Source of the DNA: Peptococcaceae bacterium UBA3937
GTDB taxonomy: Bacteria > Bacillota > Peptococcia > DRI-13 > DTU073
Assembly (NCBI GenBank): GCA_002385735.1
Contig: DGEB01000036.1
Location: 1-22,307, forward strand
Length of the DNA stretch: 22,307 nucleotides
Direction: 5' to 3'
The position numbers and the translations under genes are program-made. Of this stretch, positions 1 through 6,002 are shown one piece after another (the first letter of the stretch is position 1; every line of letters begins with the position of its first letter). Below the pieces are notes generated by a model. That model had not been told where the DNA came from. It did not search any database and was given only the letters and a program-made list of their open reading frames with translations.

Positions 1-24
1 GCAAAGCTTTGCTTACTAAAATAA

Positions 25-109
25 TGGTGCGGAAGGTGGGACTTGAACCCACACGCCTTGCGACACACGCCCCTCAAACGTGCCTGTCTGCCAATTCCAG
101 CACTTCCGC
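25..109 (-). tRNA. tRNA-Leu (anticodon GAG)
   Basis: On the minus strand the acceptor arms GCGGAAG and CTTCCGC pair perfectly, followed by a discriminator A and an encoded CCA (25-27). A five-pair anticodon stem (CACGT/GCGTG) encloses loop TTGAGGG, giving anticodon GAG (73-75 on the plus strand), which reads CUC/CUU leucine codons. A long variable arm follows (a class II tRNA, as expected for Leu), then a T arm containing GGTTCAAGTCC. The 85-nt length fits tRNA-Leu. It has its own strong promoter just upstream. A short palindrome at 1-12 lies beyond its 3' end and may be part of a terminator cut off by the window edge. Confidence 0.97.
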
Positions 110-137
110 AGTGGTGCTGATTTCATCAGCAAAAACT

Positions 138-166
138 ATCTTAACACGGGAAGGTCATTATGTCAA
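138..166 (-). promoter_or_regulatory. Sigma-A-type promoter of tRNA-Leu
   Basis: On the minus strand, TTGACA (161-166) and TAAGAT (138-143) are separated by exactly 17 bp, and TGT before the -10 makes it an extended -10. The predicted start is near 131, giving a leader of about 20 nt. That leader includes a perfect hairpin at 116-130 (GCTGAT, 3-nt loop, ATCAGC). Upstream of the -35 lie two tandem copies of a 12/13-bp unit (TGGATTTTCCCC, 169-193 on the plus strand). Confidence 0.8.
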
Positions 167-278
167 GGTGGATTTTCCCCTGGATTTTTCCCCTGCGCAC
201 TCAGCAACCGTCAAGGGTTCCTTCACCCGTTTCCTCATCGGTTCCGGTGGACTTGAGCCGTCGCCGGAGCTTGGGTTT

Positions 279-1853
279 TCAGTTAGTTTCCTGAGGAGAA
301 GCGATGCTTATTTCCGCCGGGATATCCTTAAACTTTTGGAAGTTTTCCCGGAAACGGCGGGCCAGCATTAAGGCTTGCTCCTGGTATTTTTCGGGGTTAG
401 GCCAGGTTTTTTCCGGGGTAAAGATTTCTTCAGGCACCCCGGGGCAGGAGAGGGGCACTTTAAAGCCGAAAACGGGGTCCACCCGGCAGGGTAAAGTTTC
501 CAGCGTGCCTTCCAGAGCGGCTTTGATGATGGCCCGGGTATGCGGGATCTTAAAGCGGCTTCCTACCCCATAGGGTCCACCGGTCCAGCCTGTGTTCAAA
601 AGATAGATGCGCGTACCGTGTTTTGTCATTTTTTCCCCGAGCAGAGACGCATATTTTACAGGGGACAAGGGGAGAAAGGGGGCTCCGAAGCATTCCGAGA
701 AGGTAGCTTGTGGCTCCTTGATTCCCCTTTCGGTACCGGCCAGTTTACTGGTATAGCCGGAAAGGAAGTGGTACATAGCCTGATTTTTGTCAAGAATAGC
801 AATAGGGGGAAGAACCCCGAAAGCATCAGCGGTGAGGAAGAAGATTACTTTCGGATGGCCGGCCACACTGGGGATCCTGGCATTGGGGATATAATTCAGG
901 GGGTAAGCGACCCGTGTGTTTTCGGTAATGGAAGCGTCATCATAATCCACTTCCCGGCTTGCGGGAGCATAGGCCACGTTTTCCAAAACGGAACCGAACC
1001 GGATCGCCCCATAGATTTGTGGTTCATCCACCGCGCTGAGGCCAATACATTTAGCATAACAGCCGCCTTCGATATTGAAGATCCCGTCTTCCGACCAGCC
1101 GTGTTCATCATCGCCGATTAACTGGCGGGACGGGTCGGCGGAAAGGGTGGTTTTGCCGGTCCCGGAAAGACCAAAGAAAAGAGCCGTGTTGCCGGAAGCG
1201 TCCACATTGGCCGAACAATGCATGGAGAGTATATTTTTCTCCACGGGGAGGACATAATTAACCAAAGAGAAAGCTGATTTCTTGATTTCTCCGGCGTAAG
1301 AAGAGCCTACAATCAGGATGAGTTTTTCGGTTAAATTCAAAACCACGGCCACTTCGGAATTGGTGCCGTGTCTTTGGGGGTCGGCCTTGAAGCCGGGGAC
1401 GGCAACAATATGGTAATCAGCGCTAAAACCATTTAATTCTTCTTGCGTAGGCCGGATAAATAACTGGTGGGCAAAGAGGTTTTGCCAGGCATATTCATTG
1501 ATGATCCGTAAATGAAGCCGGTAACGGGGGTCGGCGCCGGCAAAACCGTCAAAGACATAAAGCTGTTTTCCTGATAAATAGGCCAGGACATCTTGATACA
1601 GTGTTGCAAAATGGTCCGGGGACATGGGCTGATTAATTTGGCCCCAGTTGATCCTATGCTCTGTCTTGTCATCTTTCACCATAAACTTGTCATTGGGCGA
1701 CCGCCCGGTATACTTTCCGGTGCTCACCCGGAGCGCGCCGTTGGCCACCAGAATCCCTTCTTTGTTGACCAGTGCTTCTTCAATCAGTTCCGCTACCGGG
1801 AGGTTGAAACGTTGGGTTGGTTGCTGCAGGATGTTTTTCAGTTGCTGGTTCAA
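279..1853 (-). CDS. pckA: Phosphoenolpyruvate carboxykinase (ATP)
   Basis: Catalyses oxaloacetate + ATP to PEP + CO2 + ADP in the cytosol (gluconeogenesis; it can run in reverse in fermenters). Visible are the substrate-side arginine in TGRSPNDKF near residue 50, the P-loop GLSGTGKT near residue 228, and the metal-binding kinase-2 motif IGDDEHGW about 20 residues later. The length of 524 residues is close to that of known bacterial ATP-type enzymes. Start choice: an in-frame ATG at 1868 has no ribosome binding site, and its own bases form the start of GGAGG (plus-strand 1862-1866). That GGAGG sits 8 nt before a TTG at 1853, which I take as the real start. The gene is monocistronic; I see no confident promoter and no clear terminator. 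Confidence 0.96.
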   Translation of the reverse strand: MNQQLKNILQQPTQRFNLPVAELIEEALVNKEGILVANGALRVSTGKYTGRSPNDKFMVKDDKTEHRINWGQINQPMSPDHFATLYQDVLAYLSGKQLYVFDGFAGADPRYRLHLRIINEYAWQNLFAHQLFIRPTQEELNGFSADYHIVAVPGFKADPQRHGTNSEVAVVLNLTEKLILIVGSSYAGEIKKSAFSLVNYVLPVEKNILSMHCSANVDASGNTALFFGLSGTGKTTLSADPSRQLIGDDEHGWSEDGIFNIEGGCYAKCIGLSAVDEPQIYGAIRFGSVLENVAYAPASREVDYDDASITENTRVAYPLNYIPNARIPSVAGHPKVIFFLTADAFGVLPPIAILDKNQAMYHFLSGYTSKLAGTERGIKEPQATFSECFGAPFLPLSPVKYASLLGEKMTKHGTRIYLLNTGWTGGPYGVGSRFKIPHTRAIIKAALEGTLETLPCRVDPVFGFKVPLSCPGVPEEIFTPEKTWPNPEKYQEQALMLARRFRENFQKFKDIPAEISIASPQETN

Positions 1854-1870
1854 TTTATACGCCTCCATCT

Positions 1871-1882
1871 CATAATATTATG
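1871..1882. promoter_or_regulatory. 12-bp perfect palindrome in pckA leader
   Basis: CATAATATTATG is a perfect palindrome ending 5 bp before the GGAGG of pckA, in the gap between pckA and the divergent NTPase gene. Its position would suit an operator or RNA structure, but AT-rich 12-mers arise by chance, so the support is weak. Confidence 0.25.
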
Positions 1883-1991
1883 ATGTATAAAATAAAAGTA
1901 TTGTAGGCAGAGCTGTATATTTTTGCGGTGACCTAAATATGCATTTTATAGGGAAAAACCTTCCCAAAGATCAGGATGGAGATGATGTTTT

Positions 1992-3110
1992 TTGGAGAGC
2001 GGTAAAATCAAAAAAATGTTTCCCGGCAATAACACCAGTGAAGGTTTTTATTCTTTTTACCAGTATGTAAATCCGGACCCGGTCAGGACCTATCTTTTGA
2101 AAGGGGGACCCGGCACCGGCAAATCTTCTTTAATGAAAAAACTAGGAGCCCGGATGCACGAAAAAGGTTTTGCGGTAGAGTACCATTATTGTTCCTCTGA
2201 CAATCGCTCTTTGGATGGGGTGGTTTTCCCCGCATTAGGGATTGCCATTATTGACGGCACCAGGCCGCACATCATGGAGCCCCAATATCCCGGCGTGGTA
2301 GATGAGATCATTAATTTAGGCCAGTATTGGGATGAACAATTGTTGGTTTGCCGGAAAGAAGATATTTTAAAGCTGAGCAAACAAAAAGCGCGGATGTTTC
2401 AGTTGGCTTATAGTCACTTCAAAGAAGCCCGGATTGCCCAGGAAGAGTTGGAAAGCTATTATCAGGACGCGCAAAAGTCGCTGGAAAAACAGCAGTTGTT
2501 TGCCCGAATTTGCCGTGAGTTTGGGGAGAAGGCCCAAGGGGCCCAAGGGCATATCGCGGCGCTCGGGTCGGTGCGGCGGCTTTTTGCCAGCGCCAATACT
2601 CCGGACGGTTATGTTCATCATTGTCATAGTCTTTTGCAGGATGCAGAGACTTTATACCTCTTGGAAGGGGACACCGGCGTGGGTATCCATGAGTTGCTGG
2701 AAGTTTTGTTGCGGATGGGGGTGGGCTTGGGGCTGCGCTGTGAAGCTTATCATTGCCCCTTTATCCCGGCCCGGCTGGAATTAGTGTATTTTCCCGCCTT
2801 ACAGACCGGTTTCCTATATGCGCATGAGCTTTTGCGGCTGGAAGTGGAAGCCCTGCCTCATTTACAAAACCGGCTGGAGCTGGATTTCTGTTCGTTATTT
2901 GATCGAATCACTCTTAAGCCTTATCGGGACGATATCGCGGAGGCCCGGCAGCGGATGGAAAAGCTGCGGAAAAAAGGGTGGGCCAAACTAAAAGAAGCGC
3001 AGCGGTATCACCAGCAGCTCGAAGCTTTTTATGTGGAAGCAGTTGATTTTGCGGGCATCAATGCAAAAAGGGAAGAGCTTTTGGAAAAGCTCTTGGCTTA
3101 TGCCGACTGA
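1992..3110 (+). CDS. PRK06851-like tandem P-loop NTPase of unknown function
   Basis: A 372-residue soluble protein that I recognise as resembling the uncharacterised PRK06851 ATPase family of spore-forming Bacillota. The first half has a classic Walker A, KGGPGTGKSSLMKK (about residues 38-50), then YHYCSSDNRSLDGVVFPAL and VDEIINLGQYWD, all characteristic of the family. The second half repeats the architecture: FASANTPDGYVHH leads into a beta strand and EGDTGVGIHELLEVL, which sits where the second Walker A should be but lacks the GK(S/T). YHCPFIPARLELVYFPAL then mirrors the first half. A charged helical stretch (about 130-175) may be a coiled coil. The start is TTG at 1992, with GGAG at 1978-1981, because the nearby ATGs are out of frame. 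It stands alone, divergent from pckA. Biochemical role unknown. Confidence 0.8.
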   Translation: MESGKIKKMFPGNNTSEGFYSFYQYVNPDPVRTYLLKGGPGTGKSSLMKKLGARMHEKGFAVEYHYCSSDNRSLDGVVFPALGIAIIDGTRPHIMEPQYPGVVDEIINLGQYWDEQLLVCRKEDILKLSKQKARMFQLAYSHFKEARIAQEELESYYQDAQKSLEKQQLFARICREFGEKAQGAQGHIAALGSVRRLFASANTPDGYVHHCHSLLQDAETLYLLEGDTGVGIHELLEVLLRMGVGLGLRCEAYHCPFIPARLELVYFPALQTGFLYAHELLRLEVEALPHLQNRLELDFCSLFDRITLKPYRDDIAEARQRMEKLRKKGWAKLKEAQRYHQQLEAFYVEAVDFAGINAKREELLEKLLAYAD

Positions 3111-3120
3111 TTTGGTAAGG

Positions 3121-3158
3121 GAAAAAATAAGATGATCATGTTCAAGCAGATCATCTTA
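3121..3158 (-). terminator. Hairpin terminator between NTPase gene and glnA
   Basis: A 10-bp perfect stem (TAAGATGATC, 3128-3137, with GATCATCTTA, 3149-3158) has an 11-nt loop and lies between two convergent genes. Read on the minus strand it is followed by TTTTTTCCC, so it best fits termination of glnA about 90 nt past its stop. On the plus strand the 3' flank is only AT-rich, so termination of the NTPase transcript is less sure. Confidence 0.6.
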
Positions 3159-3246
3159 ATAATACAATCATCATATTTTGATACACTAAGATGTCGTTGC
3201 GCCATGATGTATTGGTCCACATTGTTCTTTTTACCTTGAGTTGTCG

Positions 3247-4581
3247 TTAATACATGGTAAAGTAGCGGTCTAATTCCCATTGATGAACTCTGGACATGTA
3301 TTCGTTCCATTCCTGTTGCTTGGCGTCGAGGAAGCGTTGCAGGACATGAGAGCCCAGGGCTTTTTTGATGACTTCATCGACAAGCAGAGCCTCCCGAGCT
3401 TCTTTCAGGTTGCTGGGCAAGGAATCAATTCCGTGCGCTGCTCTTTCCTCGATGGTCATTTCAAAGATATTCCGGTTACAGGGCGGCGGGGGTTGCAGCC
3501 TGTTTTTTATCCCGTCCAAACCGGCCGACAGGACCACTGCAAGGGCCAGGTACGGGTTGCAGGATGGATCGGGGCTGCGCAACTCCACACGCGTAGAAAG
3601 TCCCCGTTTCGCCGGGACCCGGATGAGTGGGCTCCGGTTTTGGAAAGACCAGGCTATGTACATCGGAGCTTCGAAACCGGGGACCAGCCGTTTGTAGGAG
3701 TTAATGGTCGGGTTCGTGATGGCGGTGATTGCTTTGGCATGTTTTAATACTCCCGCCACGTAACTTAAGGCATCATCACTTAACTGGTCCGGTTTTTCAG
3801 GATCCCAGAAGGCGTTTTCGTTTCCTTTAAACAGGGATTGGTTCATATGCATGCCGTTTCCGGCCAGCTCAAAGCGTGGTTTGGCCATAAAGGTGGCATG
3901 CAGCCCGTGTTTTTGGGCTACGGTACGAACCACCATTTTGAAGGTAATGATTTTATCGGCAATATCCAGGGCATCGGAATATTTGAAATCTATTTCGTGT
4001 TGGCCGGGAGCCACTTCATGGTGGGAGGCTTCGATTTCAAAGCCGAATTTCTCCAGGGTTAAAACCATGTCCCGTCGTGCCGTTTCGCCTAAATCAACGG
4101 GCGAGAGGTCAAAATAACCGGCCTGGTCGTGGGTTTGCGTGGTGGTAGAACCGTCTTGTGCGGTGTGGAAGAGGAAGAATTCCGCTTCGGGCCCCACCTT
4201 GAAGGTATAACCCATCTCAGCGGCGCTTTGGAGAGCCCGGCGCAGCACATAGCGGGGGTCTCCTTCAAAAGGAGTGCCGTCCGGATTATAGATATCGCAA
4301 ATTAATCGGGCCACCGCGCCTTCTTCCGAGTAACGCCAGGGATAAATGACAAAGGTATCCGGGTCCGGATAAAGATACATATCTGATTCTTCAATTCTGA
4401 CAAATCCCTCAATCGAAGAACCGTCAAACATTAGTTCGTTATTGAGCGCTTTTTCCAACTGTTTTATGGTAATCGAGACATTTTTGGGGATTCCTAAAAT
4501 ATCGGTAAATTGTAACCGGATGAAGCGGACATTATGTTCGGCCACAAGCCGGATCACATCGTCCTTAGTGAGTTCTGGCAA
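3247..4581 (-). CDS. glnA: Glutamine synthetase, type I (alpha subtype)
   Basis: Makes glutamine from glutamate, ammonia and ATP in the cytosol, as a dodecamer in this family. Motifs include [23 protein letters not shown] near the N-terminus, [11 protein letters not shown] in the metal-binding region, the ATP-binding segment KPRF...[12 protein letters not shown], the [17 protein letters not shown] loop, and [16 protein letters not shown]. The C-terminus lacks the extra segment of the beta subtype. Start choice: an ATG at 4590 directly abuts its own AAAGGAG with no spacing. A TTG three codons later (4581) is 9 nt from GGAG and gives 444 residues. From there MPELTKDDV aligns residue for residue with MAKYTREDI of the Bacillus subtilis enzyme, which I recall as 444 residues, so I prefer TTG. 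A strong promoter and an inverted repeat lie upstream. Confidence 0.97.
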   Translation of the reverse strand: MPELTKDDVIRLVAEHNVRFIRLQFTDILGIPKNVSITIKQLEKALNNELMFDGSSIEGFVRIEESDMYLYPDPDTFVIYPWRYSEEGAVARLICDIYNPDGTPFEGDPRYVLRRALQSAAEMGYTFKVGPEAEFFLFHTAQDGSTTTQTHDQAGYFDLSPVDLGETARRDMVLTLEKFGFEIEASHHEVAPGQHEIDFKYSDALDIADKIITFKMVVRTVAQKHGLHATFMAKPRFELAGNGMHMNQSLFKGNENAFWDPEKPDQLSDDALSYVAGVLKHAKAITAITNPTINSYKRLVPGFEAPMYIAWSFQNRSPLIRVPAKRGLSTRVELRSPDPSCNPYLALAVVLSAGLDGIKNRLQPPPPCNRNIFEMTIEERAAHGIDSLPSNLKEAREALLVDEVIKKALGSHVLQRFLDAKQQEWNEYMSRVHQWELDRYFTMY

Positions 4582-4609
4582 TCGAAACATCTCCTTTTAT
4601 GCTCCGTAT

Positions 4610-4630
4610 TGATAATCCTTATGGTTATCA
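4610..4630. promoter_or_regulatory. Inverted repeat in glnA 5' leader
   Basis: TGATAA and TTATCA are separated by 9 bp, with extra CC/GG pairing inside (one bulge). On the minus strand this lies just downstream of the predicted glnA start site and about 20 nt before the AAAGGAG. It could be a repressor site or a leader hairpin. It does not match the TGTNA-N7-TNACA consensus of GlnR/TnrA. Confidence 0.45.
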
Positions 4631-4643
4631 TTTACTTTAATCT

Positions 4644-4673
4644 ATTGTAGCAAGAGCAATCACCTTCTGGCAA
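4644..4673 (-). promoter_or_regulatory. Sigma-A-type promoter of glnA
   Basis: On the minus strand, TTGCCA (4668-4673) is followed after 18 bp by TACAAT (4644-4649), with a TGC extended -10. Transcription should start near 4637. glnA is therefore likely expressed separately from the DUF1540 gene upstream. Confidence 0.75.
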
Positions 4674-4695
4674 GTTATTCTTTATATGTTTGTTA

Positions 4696-5097
4696 TTATT
4701 CTCTTTTTTCAAAGGTTTCGCAGTCGGTCTGCTGGCATTCTTTCGCCTCTCTGCCGGTAATCGCAATGGTGTCGGCGATGCAAACATCACCCTGGTCCCA
4801 GTATTTGCAGCTGTTGACCACACAGGTAACGGTGGGGGTAATTTGTTGCCCCGGCATAAGCGCGGAAACAAGACCACCCCAATTTTTATTGTCCAGGGAG
4901 CCGAGATAATTGGGAATACTGCTCCGTTCGGAAAAAGACTTACACATGGTTTGGGAGGCCTCCCGGGACATATCGCCCACGTTCTGATTTAAGATGTCGA
5001 TATTCGCGGCAACGCATTTGTCGCCGGGGAAATAATGGTTGCAGGTATTCACCACACATTTTACGGTTGGATTGACCCGTGGCGGTTTTTCCGTCAT
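4696..5097 (-). CDS. DUF1540 protein with two Cys-rich repeats
   Basis: A 133-residue protein of two DUF1540 units. The first (about residues 11-53) begins VKCVVNTCNHYFPGDKCVAANIDI and ends with MCKSF. The second (about 88-130) begins VTCVVNSCKYWDQGDVCIADTIAI and ends with DCETF. The regularly spaced cysteines in each unit suggest a small metal-binding (probably zinc) fold; this is inference, and the family's function is not established. It is common in spore-forming Bacillota. There is no signal peptide or TM segment. The start is ATG at 5097, with AAAGGGGG 9 nt upstream. It lies between the reactivation-domain gene and glnA on the same strand. Confidence 0.85.
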   Translation of the reverse strand: MTEKPPRVNPTVKCVVNTCNHYFPGDKCVAANIDILNQNVGDMSREASQTMCKSFSERSSIPNYLGSLDNKNWGGLVSALMPGQQITPTVTCVVNSCKYWDQGDVCIADTIAITGREAKECQQTDCETFEKRE

Positions 5098-5102
5098 TTT
5101 TC

Positions 5103-5218
5103 ATATCCCCCTTTAAGTAGTTATTTGTCCTGGTGATTAGTACTTGGTGCGACGATTTTGCTGTTGGCATTTGGCTTGTTTGCACTTATATACCTTAGCT
5201 TTTCTTGAGGGGGGATAT
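5103..5218 (-). promoter_or_regulatory. Distant 9-bp arms able to pair over the DUF1540 ribosome binding site
   Basis: ATATCCCCC (plus 5103-5111) and GGGGGATAT (plus 5210-5218) are perfect inverted 9-mers about 98 nt apart. On the minus-strand transcript the second arm contains the GGGGG of the DUF1540 Shine-Dalgarno, so pairing would mask it if transcription begins upstream of the first arm. I found no convincing promoter in this 122-bp gap. Weak evidence. Confidence 0.25.
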
Positions 5219-5219
5219 T

Positions 5220-5936
5220 TTATTCGTTAGTTTTCTGTTCGGCGCAGACCGCGGCAAAGCGGCAGTAGGGGCAGGTGTCGGCGCTGCGGCAAGGCTTTGA
5301 AGAAGGCGCCGGCTCCCCATAGCTTCTTGCGATGGGGAGACTACTCCAGCCAATGGCTGCGGTCACCGATTTCACCGGTTGCAAGAGAAAGTGGGGCGTA
5401 AGGGATAGCCCGATTTTTGTTGCGTCAATGCTTTCCAAAAAGGCTTTTTGCCAGTGCAAGGACCAGTCCCCGTAACCAGGGCTGAAGCGGGCCGTGGGGA
5501 AAAAGCCTTTGCGCCTGATTTCCGCCACATGATGGGCATCGAGTTGTTCAATCAGGTATTCGGCGGCGGCGGAAGCAACTCCGTCGAAAATCAGGGCTTC
5601 GGCAACACTTTGCTCACTGAGCCGGGGTAAATAGTCGTCCACCTCCGGGCCGAGGGTGGTGGCTAAAAGGCTAATCTGCTCACAGTTTTGAAAATGGGCC
5701 ACCGTTTGGCGGCCTTCGATGCTCAAGCTGGCTTCCTTGAGCGTAATTTGTTCCGGGGTACGCGTCGCAACGGCAAAAACCCGCCAGGTGCCCTGCGGGC
5801 GGGCGATTTGCCGGATTATTTTCAGATAATGGTCAATCAGTTCTTGCTCTTGTGGCGATACGGCCTCCCTGCGGAGACCCAGGTAAGGCAAGACATCATC
5901 GTATGTAAGGTTTAAAGGAATTTTTAACCGGTTCAT
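5220..5936 (-). CDS. Cobalamin-dependent methionine synthase, reactivation-domain protein
   Basis: A free-standing version of the C-terminal activation domain of MetH, which binds S-adenosylmethionine and drives reductive methylation of oxidised cob(II)alamin. The signature is ARFSPGYGDWSLHWQ followed by IGLSLTPHFLLQPVKSVTAAIG; the R-SPGYGD segment is the family's SAM-binding motif. The C-terminus is Cys-rich (CRSADTCPYC...AVC), as in some stand-alone Bacillota homologues, and may hold metal. The start I chose is ATG at 5936, 6 nt after GGAG; an ATG at 5948 would add four residues but has no spaced ribosome binding site. It follows the metH core by 66 bp on the same strand, so the two genes together supply what the fused E. 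coli enzyme has in one chain. Confidence 0.92.
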   Translation of the reverse strand: MNRLKIPLNLTYDDVLPYLGLRREAVSPQEQELIDHYLKIIRQIARPQGTWRVFAVATRTPEQITLKEASLSIEGRQTVAHFQNCEQISLLATTLGPEVDDYLPRLSEQSVAEALIFDGVASAAAEYLIEQLDAHHVAEIRRKGFFPTARFSPGYGDWSLHWQKAFLESIDATKIGLSLTPHFLLQPVKSVTAAIGWSSLPIARSYGEPAPSSKPCRSADTCPYCRFAAVCAEQKTNE

Positions 5937-6002
5937 TTTTTTCTCCATTCCAACACATTAGTGACTGCTTTTTACTTTCCGCATATGGCTTTCTGTTTGC
6001 TG

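Noticed and set aside
245..275. Sequence resembling a tRNA T arm (GGCTCAAGTCC) on the minus strand
   Set aside because: The five-pair T stem does not form and no acceptor or anticodon arm is nearby.
540..1121. A 193-codon open frame antisense to pckA
   Set aside because: It lies wholly inside a convincing pckA on the other strand, its translation has no family features and no ribosome binding site supports it.
4582..4695. GlnR/TnrA box upstream of glnA
   Set aside because: I looked for TGTNA-N7-TNACA on both strands and did not see it; only the TGATAA-N9-TTATCA repeat is present.
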